Positions 24,951 through 33,988 of a stretch of 43,849 nucleotides of DNA are shown here, in pieces. The stretch lies in contig DBHM01000015.1 of assembly GCA_002296185.1 (NCBI GenBank), forward strand, positions 34,899 to 78,747, given 5' to 3'. Within the stretch, counting starts at the first letter, position 1. Each line of letters begins with the position of its first letter. Source of the DNA: Alphaproteobacteria bacterium UBA828 (GTDB taxonomy: Bacteria > Pseudomonadota > Alphaproteobacteria > UBA828). The position numbers were made by a program, and so were the translations under genes. The notes beneath the pieces were generated by a model that had not been told where the DNA came from, did no database searches, and was given only the letters and a program-made list of their open reading frames with translations.

Positions 24951-26565
24951 AAATTTTATATTTATCTGGCCAGGACGTTTTGTTGGGTCACTGACCGCTC
25001 GTGTATTAGCAATCAATATATTAGCACTTGCTATTTTGGCCGCAGGTTTTATGTATCTTGATAAGTACCAAGATGAACTACTAAGCATTAAGTCTGATGC
25101 CTTAAAAAGAGAAGGGCAAATTATTGCACGTTCGTTAATTGGTGAAATTCAAAATATTTCCCAGAAGTCTGAGGGATTGAACCCTTTTATAGCAAATACA
25201 ACTCTTCAACGCCTAGCTATACCTTATGAGAGACGTGTAAGACTTTTTTTGACAGACGGATCATTAGTTGCAGATAGCTACACGCTGCCAGGAACAGCTC
25301 TTGAGCCAAGCTCTCTTCCTCCACCCTCAGAAATTGGTGCTATAAAACGTATTGCCTTCAATATCTATGACTGGGCGGTAGGTCTTTTACCTCCACATAG
25401 ACGTGGTTCTTTTCCATCAGCTCCCGAACAGCCCTCAACAGATAATTTTGCCCCTCTAGCTGAAGCAATAGAGGGGCAACTGGGTAGCGCGATCTATGAG
25501 ACAAAAGATGGGAAAAGAACAGTTTTAGTTGCTCTACCCTTACAATCTGTAAAAAGGGTTCAAGGGGCATTGATAATTAATTCCTTAACAGATGATATTG
25601 ATCGTAGCGTAAGGGATGTAAGATTTGCACTTATTGTAGCGTTCTTTGCTGCACTTTTAATAACAATACTCCTATCTTTATATCTTGCTAGAACTATAAC
25701 ACGACCAGTGCGACGCCTTGCTAAGGCAGCAGATACAGTAAGCGCGGGACTAGGAGAAAAAATTGCTATTCCTGATTTTTCGAAGAGACAAGATGAGATC
25801 GGCATTCTATCCGCCTCTCTGAGTAAAATGACAGATACTATGTGGTCACGTATGGATGCTATAGAAAATTTTGTAGCTGACGTAGCACATGAAATTAAAA
25901 ACCCACTTACTTCCTTACGAAGTGCTGTAGAAACAGTAAGAAAAATAAAAGATAACGATAAAAGAAATGAGCTTTTAGATATTATTGCCTCTGATGTTGT
26001 AAGGATGGATAGGTTGTTGAGTGAAATTGCTGATGCATCACGTATTGACACAGAACTTTCCCGTAAAGATCCAGAAATAGTCAATATTCGTGAAATGCTA
26101 GAAACACTCTTAGCCCTTCACCAATATCACCCTGAAAGCCTAACCCCTAAAAATATAAAGCTTATATTTTCAGATTTAGAAAACTACGAATCATTCGCTG
26201 TCCCTGATAGAATGGCTCAGGTTTTTCAAAACTTAATTGATAATGGGATAAGTTTTTCTCCCCCTGATGGAGAAGTAAATATTATACTTAAGCGAAAAGA
26301 GAAGTGGATTGAAATTAGTGTAATAGACTCTGGTCCAGGAGTTCCTGAAATAGCAAGAGAAAAAATCTTTGAACGTTTTTATACAGATAGAAATGAGGAG
26401 AATTCCTTTGGTTCTCACTCTGGACTCGGACTAGCGATTGCGAAGCAGATTGTTATTAGACATGGTGGTAGTATAGAATATATAAATGCTGGAAATAAAG
26501 CAGGCTTAAATTCAGGCGCAGAATTTAAGGTTAGATTATTAGCGGCTTATATTGGAGATAGTTAA
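24931..26565 (+). CDS. chvG: ChvG-like sensor histidine kinase
   Basis: This sensor kinase of 544 residues has TM1 at about 18-40 (LTARVLAINILALAILAAG), a periplasmic sensor region, TM2 at about 231-253, HAMP, HisKA with phosphorylated H320 in DVAHEIKNPLTSLRS, and HATPase with NLIDNGISFSPPDG, DSGPGVP and GLGLAIAKQI. The start is a TTG (24931 or 24934) inside the last codons of chvI, without a strong Shine-Dalgarno, so the exact start is uncertain. The SLTARVLAINILALAIL opening matches ChvG proteins. The usual downstream hprK and PTS EIIA/HPr genes are missing; an SDR gene follows 31-43 bp later. Confidence 0.93.
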   Translation: MLRIKHKNFIFIWPGRFVGSLTARVLAINILALAILAAGFMYLDKYQDELLSIKSDALKREGQIIARSLIGEIQNISQKSEGLNPFIANTTLQRLAIPYERRVRLFLTDGSLVADSYTLPGTALEPSSLPPPSEIGAIKRIAFNIYDWAVGLLPPHRRGSFPSAPEQPSTDNFAPLAEAIEGQLGSAIYETKDGKRTVLVALPLQSVKRVQGALIINSLTDDIDRSVRDVRFALIVAFFAALLITILLSLYLARTITRPVRRLAKAADTVSAGLGEKIAIPDFSKRQDEIGILSASLSKMTDTMWSRMDAIENFVADVAHEIKNPLTSLRSAVETVRKIKDNDKRNELLDIIASDVVRMDRLLSEIADASRIDTELSRKDPEIVNIREMLETLLALHQYHPESLTPKNIKLIFSDLENYESFAVPDRMAQVFQNLIDNGISFSPPDGEVNIILKRKEKWIEISVIDSGPGVPEIAREKIFERFYTDRNEENSFGSHSGLGLAIAKQIVIRHGGSIEYINAGNKAGLNSGAEFKVRLLAAYIGDS

Positions 26566-26608
26566 AAATTCATTATCTATATATTAATATTTTAGAGTGG
26601 GAAAAAAA

Positions 26609-27373
26609 ATGAACATAGAAGGTCAGGTAGCATTTGTTTCAGGAGGCGGATCAGGTCTAGGAGAAGCAACAGCTAAACATCTAGCTGCAGCAGGATGCAA
26701 AGTCGGTGTAATGGATATTAATGGTGAGGCGGCAGAAAATGTAGCAAATACTATTGAAGGATCCTGGGCAAGCTGTGATGTTTCAAGTAGTAAATCAACT
26801 GAGGAAGCCTTTTCAAAATTATCATCATCAATAGGTATGCCTCGCATTATGGTGGCTTGTGCAGGAGTGGCAACTGGAGCAAAACTAGTCACTAAGGAAT
26901 CTACCGCTACACCTCTTGAAAAATTTAGTAAAGTTATCGAAATCAATCTCATAGGAACAATTAATTGTATGAGACTAGCAGCCGCTGAAATGACAAAGTT
27001 AGAACCACTGGTTGAAGGAGAGCGTGGAGTGATGATAGGAACTGCTTCTGTAGCTGCTTTTGAAGGACAGATTGGTCAGTGTGGATACTCTGCCTCAAAG
27101 GGTGGAATAGCCTCAATGACACTTACTTTAGCAAGGGAGCTTGCAAGAGATGGCATTCGTGTTAATGCAATAGCCCCTGGACTTATGAATACTCCAATGA
27201 CATCAGGACTTCCAGACCCGGTGAGAGAAAGCTTAATTTCTTCAACCTTATACCCAAAAAGATTGGGTGAATCAGATGAATATGCCAACTTAGTTCAGCA
27301 TATATGTGAAAATTTATTTATTAACGGATCAGTAATACGTTTTGATGGAGCATTACGTTTAGCTCCTAAATAA
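26609..27373 (+). CDS. Short-chain dehydrogenase/reductase (type 2 3-hydroxyacyl-CoA dehydrogenase-like)
   Basis: This Rossmann-fold SDR of 254 residues has the NAD motif GGGSGLGEA (12-20), an acidic D36 after the second strand favouring NAD+, the catalytic S147 in GTASVAAFEG, Y160 and K164 in YSASK, and NAIAPGLMNTPM. The composition resembles HSD17B10-like 3-hydroxyacyl-CoA dehydrogenases of fatty-acid or branched-chain breakdown. ATG 26609 is preferred over GTG 26597, since GAGTGGG stands before it. It occupies the place usually held by hprK after chvG. It ends 3 bp from the convergent phhB. Confidence 0.88.
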   Translation: MNIEGQVAFVSGGGSGLGEATAKHLAAAGCKVGVMDINGEAAENVANTIEGSWASCDVSSSKSTEEAFSKLSSSIGMPRIMVACAGVATGAKLVTKESTATPLEKFSKVIEINLIGTINCMRLAAAEMTKLEPLVEGERGVMIGTASVAAFEGQIGQCGYSASKGGIASMTLTLARELARDGIRVNAIAPGLMNTPMTSGLPDPVRESLISSTLYPKRLGESDEYANLVQHICENLFINGSVIRFDGALRLAPK

Positions 27374-27376
27374 TAT

Positions 27377-27694
27377 TTATTTTGGCGAGCTAGCATTTAA
27401 ATTTTTTGCGATACAATTCATCTCTTGAGCGAGAATCATGTCTTTGTCACTAAGCCCGCCAATGTCATGAGTGGTTAATACTATATCTACTTTGTTATAA
27501 ACATTACTCCACTCTGGGTGATGATCGATCTTTTCTGCAACAAATGCTGACTGAATCATGAATGCTATTGCTTCAGAAAAATTTGAAAATTTAAAACTTT
27601 TATTTATATATTTCCTTTCCTCATTTACCAACGACCATCCTTCACAATTAGATAAATTTGCTTCAATTTCTGAATTAGATAAAATACTAACCAT
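27377..27694 (-). CDS. phhB: 4a-hydroxytetrahydrobiopterin dehydratase (pterin carbinolamine dehydratase)
   Basis: This 105-residue protein is a compact PCD/DCoH family member that dehydrates 4a-hydroxytetrahydropterin to recycle the cofactor of phenylalanine hydroxylase. The conserved active-site pattern EKIDHHPEWSNVYNKVDIVLTTHDIGGLSDKD is present, with the paired histidines and the later TTHD histidine. AGGAG stands close before the ATG. No phenylalanine hydroxylase is adjacent, so it may act in pterin salvage. It overlaps nothing but is only 3 bp from the SDR stop. Confidence 0.94.
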   Translation of the reverse strand: MVSILSNSEIEANLSNCEGWSLVNEERKYINKSFKFSNFSEAIAFMIQSAFVAEKIDHHPEWSNVYNKVDIVLTTHDIGGLSDKDMILAQEMNCIAKNLNASSPK

Positions 27695-27998
27695 TATTAT
27701 CTCTCCTTTAGAAGGGATATTTTTCTATGTATCCCAAGGTAATATGAAATTATCCACTATCGGTTGATTTAACACCAAGAATCCCATACTGAATTAGTTG
27801 AAAACCCTACAAATACTATTTGGCATATCGATAACAAAAAACTCTCATAGACGTAAGTTATTGTTAAATTTGGATCATTTGTTTTATTGTGTTTTCCAAT
27901 ATATAATTAAAGTAGTAAATTAGCTGTTTATAGTTGATTTGCAGACTTCGTAAACTAATATAATACTAAGGTAAATACTTCTTATCAGGAGATTTTTT
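27695..27998. other. 304-bp intergenic region upstream of the BI-1 gene
   Basis: A divergent intergenic region with no convincing ORF or RNA. It holds the phhB Shine-Dalgarno at its left edge and a candidate promoter for the BI-1 gene at its right. The rest is AT-rich and shows no clear repeat or riboswitch-like structure by eye. Confidence 0.5.
27934..27964 (+). promoter_or_regulatory. Candidate sigma-70-type promoter of the BI-1 gene
   Basis: TTGATT (27934-27939) and TATAAT (27959-27964) are separated by 19 bp. The -10 matches consensus; the spacing is on the long side. The gene starts 35 bp downstream, after a clear CAGGAG. Confidence 0.4.
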
Positions 27999-28712
27999 AT
28001 GGCAATAGGAACACAACGGCGCCCGTTTTCTGGGTCCATGACAGAGGCACAGATTGACCAAGGGCTTCGCCGTTATATGCTGAGAGTATATAATTACATG
28101 GCCTCCGGGCTCGCTCTAACCGGGATAGTAGCCTGGGTGATGGCTCACACAGGGCTCTACCAAGCCTTGATGCAGTCGGGCATCGGATTCATAGTCATGC
28201 TCGCCCCATTAGGTATCGTGTTTTTTATGGGCATAAAAATCCAGACTATGAAAGCTTCGACTGCTCAAACCTTATTTTGGGTATTCTCTGTTCTTATGGG
28301 CGCCTCACTTTCATACGTTTTTCTTGCATACACAGGCGCAGATATCATGAGGGTCTTCTTCATAACCGCAGGTTTGTTTGGCTTAATGAGTCTATATGGA
28401 TACACCACAAAACGCAGCCTAGCTCGCTGGGGTTCTTTCCTATTCATGGGTTTGATAGGCGTTGTGATTGCATCAATAGTAAATGCTATTTGGTATGATG
28501 GCTTTATGGCTTTGATCATTTCTGTAGTAGGTGTAATAGTATTTACTGGTCTCACTGCTTACGATACCCAAAGAATTAAGCAAACCTACGTCGCGACAGA
28601 TGGTGAAGCTCTCATGTTAAAGAAGTCTGTTATGGGAGCGCTTTCACTATACCTAAACTTTATAAACCTGTTTGTTATGTTGCTTCACCTTTTTGGCGCA
28701 GCACGCGATTAG
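27999..28712 (+). CDS. Bax inhibitor-1 / YccA family membrane protein
   Basis: This 237-residue inner-membrane protein has about seven hydrophobic helices and the UPF0005/BI-1 features: an RYMLRVYNYMASGLALTGIVAW opening, LFGLMSLYGYTTKRSLARWGSFLFMGLIGV in the middle, and the end region YDTQRIKQTY with ALSLYLNFINLFVMLLHLFG. Bacterial members form pH-sensitive calcium leak channels or modulate FtsH; the role here is unknown. CAGGAG lies 7 nt before the ATG. Codons look more GC-rich than those of its neighbours, which may reflect higher expression. It stands alone. Confidence 0.94.
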   Translation: MAIGTQRRPFSGSMTEAQIDQGLRRYMLRVYNYMASGLALTGIVAWVMAHTGLYQALMQSGIGFIVMLAPLGIVFFMGIKIQTMKASTAQTLFWVFSVLMGASLSYVFLAYTGADIMRVFFITAGLFGLMSLYGYTTKRSLARWGSFLFMGLIGVVIASIVNAIWYDGFMALIISVVGVIVFTGLTAYDTQRIKQTYVATDGEALMLKKSVMGALSLYLNFINLFVMLLHLFGAARD

Positions 28713-28739
28713 GACAGAATACATAATTTAGAAAGCTTA

Positions 28740-29753
28740 CTATACACTCCATGTATGCCCTTTTCTTATAAGTGAGTTAAGGTCACATATACCCTTGGTT
28801 CCATGGCCTACTTTCTCTTGTACTGCTGAGTCATATGATTGAACGGGATCAGCGTATAAAACTCCAAAGGCCATAGGTCCATTTGGAGGTCTCATCTCTG
28901 CAAGTAGTTTGGCCAAGATGTTATTGGTTTCTTCATGTATTAGTATATCAGCTTCGGTAACTCCTGGATCTTGCAAGGAAACAACTTCAAGACTCAGTTT
29001 TTCACGATTTAATCGAATACCTTTATCGCGATCCTTACCAAAAATTAAAGGCTTTCCCTGCTCACAAAATAGCTGATTTTCGATTGAGCCTTTGTCTCTC
29101 ACCTGCTCAAATACACCATCATTATATACATGACAATTTTGAAGAATTTCTACAAATGATGCCCCATTGTTTGAGTGTGCGCGCTTAAGAACTTCGGGTA
29201 AAATTTTCTGACCTATATCATAGGCACGAGCTACAAACTTACCCCCAACTCCTAATGCAAATAATGCTGGATCTACAGGATAATCTAATGAACCATCAGG
29301 AGTTGAAGGTGATCTCGTACCTATCTTAGATGTGGGAGAGTATTGACCTTTCGTTAAGCCATAAATTTCATTGTTAAATAAGAGTATGTTTACATCCACA
29401 TTACGACGCATAACATGAAATGTGTGATTACCCCCTATTGATAGCATATCCCCATCTCCTCCTACTACCCAAACATCCAAGTCTGGATTAGCAAGTTTTA
29501 TTCCAGTAGCAAAAGACGGAGCCCGTCCATGAATTGTATGAAAACCATAAGTTTCCATGTAATAGGGGAAACGAGCAGCACATCCAATCCCAGAAACAAA
29601 AACTACCTTTTCCGGCGGAGTACCTATTTCTGCAAGTGCCTTACGAACTCCTTTGACAATTGCATAATCTCCGCAGCCTGGGCACCAGCGAATTTCTTGG
29701 TCAGATGTAAAATCCTGAATTGTTAATTCGGCTTTTGAGGTTTGATTATTCAT
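28740..29753 (-). CDS. korB: 2-oxoacid:ferredoxin oxidoreductase, beta subunit
   Basis: This 337-residue protein is the thiamine-pyrophosphate subunit of a 2-oxoglutarate or other 2-oxoacid:ferredoxin oxidoreductase, producing acyl-CoA, CO2 and reduced ferredoxin. [4Fe-4S] ligands are C24 and C27 (RWCPGCGDY), C58 (GIGCAARFPYYM) and C207 (LQNCHVYND). The TPP motif GGDGDMLSIGGNH with NNEIYGLTKGQYSPTS is clear. It follows korA after a single base (TAA-A-ATG), so it is co-translated. KorAB of this two-subunit type works in aerobic bacteria in place of, or beside, the 2-oxoglutarate dehydrogenase complex. Confidence 0.94.
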   Translation of the reverse strand: MNNQTSKAELTIQDFTSDQEIRWCPGCGDYAIVKGVRKALAEIGTPPEKVVFVSGIGCAARFPYYMETYGFHTIHGRAPSFATGIKLANPDLDVWVVGGDGDMLSIGGNHTFHVMRRNVDVNILLFNNEIYGLTKGQYSPTSKIGTRSPSTPDGSLDYPVDPALFALGVGGKFVARAYDIGQKILPEVLKRAHSNNGASFVEILQNCHVYNDGVFEQVRDKGSIENQLFCEQGKPLIFGKDRDKGIRLNREKLSLEVVSLQDPGVTEADILIHEETNNILAKLLAEMRPPNGPMAFGVLYADPVQSYDSAVQEKVGHGTKGICDLNSLIRKGHTWSV

Positions 29754-29754
29754 T

Positions 29755-31623
29755 TTATTTATCTAAGCATTGTTTTATTGCATGTTCTACTTCAGAAATT
29801 CTAAAAGGTTTTCCAGCTACTTTGTTTAATCCTCTTGCATTAGCGAGATACTCGGCTCTGATAATAGTGAGTAACTGTCCTGTATTTAATTCGGGCACTA
29901 AAATCTTTTTAAACCCTGATAATAAATCTTTGAGATTTGAAGGTAATGGCCAAATATTCCGCACATGTATGTGTGAAACCTTATATCCCTGTTCTCTAAT
30001 ACTCAAAACAGCCTGGTTTATAGATCCATAAGTTGATCCCCATCCTACTACAGCAAGATCTCCTTCTGAATCTCCTAAATCAATTTCTTGTAATGGTATC
30101 TTATCTGCAATACCAAGAATTTTATTACGGCGGGCTAGAGTCATTTTCTGATGGTTATCTGGATCATTTGATACATTGCCGGTATTGGCTCCCCTCTCTA
30201 AACCACCTAATCTATGAGTCAGCCCTGGTGTTCCTGGCCTTACCCAAGGTCTGGCACCTGTTTCTTCGTCACGAGCAAATGGCATAAAATTATTTGGATC
30301 AGTTCGAAACTGTGCTGGGAAAGCTTCTATTTTATCTACATCAGGTAACAACCAAGGCTCTGCTGCATTAACAAGAAATGTATCTGTTAATATCATTACC
30401 GGTGTCATAAATTTTGTGGCGATTTGAACTGCCTGCATACCAACATCAAAACAATCTGAAGAGGAACGTGGCGCTAAGACAACCATAGGGGAATCAGCAT
30501 TACGTCCATATACTGCAAGATAAAGATCTGACTGCTCTGTTTTAGTAGGCATGCCAGTTGAAGGGCCTGCACGTTGGGCATTTACAACTAGTAAGGGTAA
30601 TTCTGCGGCTATTGCAAGACCTATAGCTTCTGTCTTTAACGCAATTCCAGGTCCAGAACTTGAAGTCACTCCTAAGGCTCCACCGTAGGAAGCCCCTATA
30701 GCAGCACAAGCTGCTGCTATCTCGTCTTCGGCCTGAAAAGTTGTAACGTTATACTCCTTTAAAGACGCAAGAGTATGAAGTAAAGGAGATGCAGGAGTTA
30801 TAGGATAAGATGCGAAAAATAATTTTAATTCGGCTAGGTTACATCCAGCTGTAAGTCCCCATGCTAGAGCTGAAGTTCCTGTCACTGTCCGATACTCACC
30901 TTTTGGAAATTTTGCAGGACTAACTGCAAAAACGGGTAAGGAAGAAGGGAGTTCAGCAGTTTCACCAAAAGCATGCCCCGCCTTCAAAGCAGCTATATTT
31001 GCAGCAGCTATATCTGATTGTTTATTAAACTTTACCTCTAACCAATTTACGGTTCGGATAATATCACGCTCGTACATCCAAGATACTAGGCCAAGTGTCC
31101 ACATATTTTTACATCTTTGACCATCTCTTTTATTAACTCCCGTTTCTTTAACTGATTCTAAGGTAAGCTTACTTATATCTATATTTATAGTGCGATAATC
31201 TTTTAATGACGCATCCTCTAAAGGATTATTTTTGTATCCTGCCTTTTCTATATTCTTATCAGTAAATGTTCCAACGTCTGAGATTATTACACCTCCAATT
31301 TTCAAATCAGCGATATTTACTTTTAGTGCTGCAGGATTCATACATACCAGAACATCCGGAGCATCTCCAGCAGTCTGAATAGAATCCGAGCCAAACTGGA
31401 TTTGGAAGGCTGAAACACCATATGTAGTTCCTATAGGCGCTCTAATTTCTGCTGGAAAATCTGGAAATGTAACCAAATCATTTCCAGCTAACGCCGTTTC
31501 ATCCGTGAACCTACCTCCGGTCAATTGAATACCATCACCAGAATCTCCAGCAAATCTTACAACTACAGATTCAAGATTCTCACGATCTTTATTTGGTGCT
31601 ATTGGACTTGGATGCCCTGACAT
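29755..31623 (-). CDS. korA: 2-oxoacid:ferredoxin oxidoreductase, fused gamma-alpha subunit
   Basis: This 622-residue protein has an N-terminal gamma domain (about 1-210, VVRFAGDSGDGIQLTGG and FPAEIRAPIGTTYGVSAFQIQFG), followed by the alpha pyrimidine-binding domain (from about 255, FFASYPITPASPLLHTL, AEDEIAAACAAIGASYGGALGVTSSSGPG) and a C-terminal transketolase-like domain (DLAVVGWGSTYG). This fused layout is that of KorA in aerobic 2-oxoglutarate:ferredoxin oxidoreductases. The YPITP motif binds the CoA/substrate region. Substrate preference (2-oxoglutarate versus pyruvate or branched-chain) is not proven by sequence. It is the first gene of a korAB operon. Confidence 0.94.
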   Translation of the reverse strand: MSGHPSPIAPNKDRENLESVVVRFAGDSGDGIQLTGGRFTDETALAGNDLVTFPDFPAEIRAPIGTTYGVSAFQIQFGSDSIQTAGDAPDVLVCMNPAALKVNIADLKIGGVIISDVGTFTDKNIEKAGYKNNPLEDASLKDYRTINIDISKLTLESVKETGVNKRDGQRCKNMWTLGLVSWMYERDIIRTVNWLEVKFNKQSDIAAANIAALKAGHAFGETAELPSSLPVFAVSPAKFPKGEYRTVTGTSALAWGLTAGCNLAELKLFFASYPITPASPLLHTLASLKEYNVTTFQAEDEIAAACAAIGASYGGALGVTSSSGPGIALKTEAIGLAIAAELPLLVVNAQRAGPSTGMPTKTEQSDLYLAVYGRNADSPMVVLAPRSSSDCFDVGMQAVQIATKFMTPVMILTDTFLVNAAEPWLLPDVDKIEAFPAQFRTDPNNFMPFARDEETGARPWVRPGTPGLTHRLGGLERGANTGNVSNDPDNHQKMTLARRNKILGIADKIPLQEIDLGDSEGDLAVVGWGSTYGSINQAVLSIREQGYKVSHIHVRNIWPLPSNLKDLLSGFKKILVPELNTGQLLTIIRAEYLANARGLNKVAGKPFRISEVEHAIKQCLDK

Positions 31624-31880
31624 TTTGGAGTTTCTCCATTAGACGCTGATAAAAACCGTCATTAGAATAAACAAACTATCTACTCATTCTAAAAGCACTT
31701 TTAACTTACCGTCTTGATAAGACAAGATATACACTAAGTCTTCACGGGCCGAAATATGCTAAAAAAATATTCGATTACTAATTTATTATTTTTGATATGG
31801 TAAAATGAAAATTATTATAAGTTTTAACCAACCGTATACCTATATTTTGTTTATATTATATATTCTACAAGGATGGCCTC

Positions 31881-32435
31881 ATGCTAATTTCTACCTCTCG
31901 CAGCTGTTTGATGGTAATTGATTTACAAGAAAAGCTTGTGCCTGCAATAAATAATGCTGATAAAATTGTGTCTAAGACTAAGCTTTTATTAGAATCCGCA
32001 CAAATCATTGATATTCCAATACTTTTTACTGAACAATACCCTAAGGGCTTAGGTCCTACATTACAAGAATTATCAAGTATTATTACGAAAGATAAAAATA
32101 TAGTTAGCAAGCTAACTTTTAGTTCAGTCAAGGATAAAGAGGCTTGTTCCTTCTTGGATATATGGAAAAATTCTGGAAAAGATCAAATAGTTCTATGTGG
32201 AGCTGAAACCCACGTCTGTGTTCTTCAGACGGCGGCCGACCTGGTGCAGCGTGGCTTTGAAGTATACGTAATTACAGACGCATGTGGATCACGCAAACAG
32301 AGTGACCAAACTGCAGGCTACAATCGCATCAAATCATTTGGTGCAAGCCTTGTAACTACAGAGATGGTTATTTTTGAATGGTTAGAAGTCTCTGGAACAG
32401 ACACATTCCGAAAATTATCTAAACTTATCAAATAG
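31881..32435 (+). CDS. Isochorismatase-family cysteine hydrolase
   Basis: This 184-residue protein has the catalytic triad D14 (LMVIDLQEKL), K77 (IVSKLTF) and C113 (CGAETHVCVLQTA) of the isochorismatase-like hydrolases, a group that includes nicotinamidase, N-carbamoylsarcosine amidase and YcaC. The cis-peptide GAETHVC region suggests the YcaC-like/hydrolase subgroup. AGGA stands about 7-8 nt before the ATG. It is divergent from korA and convergent with manC (21 bp). The substrate is probably an amide or carbamoyl compound, not further defined. Confidence 0.9.
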   Translation: MLISTSRSCLMVIDLQEKLVPAINNADKIVSKTKLLLESAQIIDIPILFTEQYPKGLGPTLQELSSIITKDKNIVSKLTFSSVKDKEACSFLDIWKNSGKDQIVLCGAETHVCVLQTAADLVQRGFEVYVITDACGSRKQSDQTAGYNRIKSFGASLVTTEMVIFEWLEVSGTDTFRKLSKLIK

Positions 32436-32456
32436 TAACTTTATCATATTATTTAA

Positions 32457-33887
32457 TTAATTTTCTATGCGTCCATACTTATCTTCTAAACGGACTATAT
32501 CATCCTCATCAAGATAATCTCCAGTTTGCACTTCAATTACGATGAGTTCCTCCTCAGAATGGTTTGACAATCTATGTGTAGATCCAACGGGAATATATGT
32601 GGACTCATTAGCATTTAAATAAAGATCATCTTCATCACGTTTTATTTGCGCAGACCCCCCTACAACTACCCAGTGTTCTGCTCTTTTGTTGTGATACTGA
32701 AGAGAAATTTCTGCACCAGGCTTAATTACTAATTTTTTAACTTGGTAACCTTCACCTGAATGAATAACCTGGAACGAGCCCCATGGTCTTATAACGATAC
32801 TGTGACTATCGTGTTGTGCATAACCTTCTTTACGAATTAGCTCGACTAAATCTCTAACATTTTCAGACATTTCTCGAGGCACAACTAGTACAGCATCAGG
32901 AGTAGCAACAACAACTAAATTCTCTATACCCGAGGCAGCTAAAAGTGGGCCTGTGCTCATAAGAAAATTTTTACTGGAATCTAAAGCCACCACTTCACCT
33001 ACTAATGCGTTTGCAGAAGTATCTTTTTGTTGAAAGGACCACATAGCGTTCCAACTTCCAACATCATCCCAACCTATATTTATAGGTATTAATGCTGCAC
33101 TGGACGTCTTTTCCATTATAGCATAATCCAATGAAGTACTTTCTATAGAATCAAAGGATTTCGAATCTAATCTTAAAAAATCTAGATCCTTAACAGCAAG
33201 ATCTAATGCTAATTTACATGATTGCAGTATTTCGGGAGTATATTTTTCAGCTTCTTCTAAGATTTTATTTGACTTACATAAAAGAATTCCAGAATTCCAG
33301 TAATAACTGTCACTTTCAATCATTTTTAAAGCGCTGGCCTTATCTGGTTTTTCTACAAATGAAGTTACTTTTAGAGATCCCCCCGAATACCTTTGACCAG
33401 TAGTTTGGATATATCCATACCCTGTATGAGGACTATCAGGGGATATTCCGAAGATAACGATTTCCCCTCTTTCCGCATCTACTTTTCCAGAACTAATAGC
33501 AGTCAATATACCATGAGAATCCTGAATCATATGATCCGATGGAGTAATGAGCATAAGCTGCCCAGAACTTTCCCTTTCAATGAATAATGCTGCAATTATA
33601 GCCGCGGCTGCAGTATTTTTTGCAATAGGCTCTAGTATAATTTGAGATACAGTCGCATCTATAGAAACTATTTGTTCCGCAACTGTAAACCGATGTTCAT
33701 GATTACAAACCACTAAAGGATTAGCAAACTCAACTCCAGAAAATCTCATCACTGTTTTTTGCAATAATGAAGTATCATCACCGATTTCTAGTAATTGCTT
33801 GGGATGCAATTTTCTTGATAAAGGCCATAGACGGGTTCCACTTCCGCCACTTAATATAACTGGGTGTATATATGGCTTTACGGTCAT
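32457..33887 (-). CDS. manC: Mannose-1-phosphate guanylyltransferase / mannose-6-phosphate isomerase
   Basis: This 476-residue bifunctional protein has the nucleotidyltransferase domain (about 8-290) with signature GGSGTRLWPLSRKLHPKQLL and FVEKPD, and a C-terminal cupin phosphomannose isomerase domain (about 355-465) with RPWGSFQVI, KPGAEISLQYHNKRAEHWVVV and ESTYIPVGSTHRL. It makes GDP-mannose for surface polysaccharides. Length matches ManC/CpsB/AlgA. It stands alone, with no polysaccharide operon around it; the deacetylase/formyltransferase pair lies 20 kb away. Confidence 0.96.
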   Translation of the reverse strand: MTVKPYIHPVILSGGSGTRLWPLSRKLHPKQLLEIGDDTSLLQKTVMRFSGVEFANPLVVCNHEHRFTVAEQIVSIDATVSQIILEPIAKNTAAAAIIAALFIERESSGQLMLITPSDHMIQDSHGILTAISSGKVDAERGEIVIFGISPDSPHTGYGYIQTTGQRYSGGSLKVTSFVEKPDKASALKMIESDSYYWNSGILLCKSNKILEEAEKYTPEILQSCKLALDLAVKDLDFLRLDSKSFDSIESTSLDYAIMEKTSSAALIPINIGWDDVGSWNAMWSFQQKDTSANALVGEVVALDSSKNFLMSTGPLLAASGIENLVVVATPDAVLVVPREMSENVRDLVELIRKEGYAQHDSHSIVIRPWGSFQVIHSGEGYQVKKLVIKPGAEISLQYHNKRAEHWVVVGGSAQIKRDEDDLYLNANESTYIPVGSTHRLSNHSEEELIVIEVQTGDYLDEDDIVRLEDKYGRIEN

Positions 33888-33988
33888 CTTAAACCTAATT
33901 AGGTTATACTTATTCTCACTAATATCATTTTTATGCTTTTTATTACATATTGCTAAAAAATGATTTTATAATTTCTATAAAAATTTTT

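Noticed and set aside
25560..26084. 174-codon open frame on the minus strand inside chvG
   Set aside because: Antisense shadow of a well-supported kinase gene; serine/isoleucine-rich composition, no domain, no Shine-Dalgarno.
31711..31723. Small dyad GTCTT-GAT-AAGAC upstream of korA
   Set aside because: Only 5-bp arms; too short to claim an operator without conservation data.
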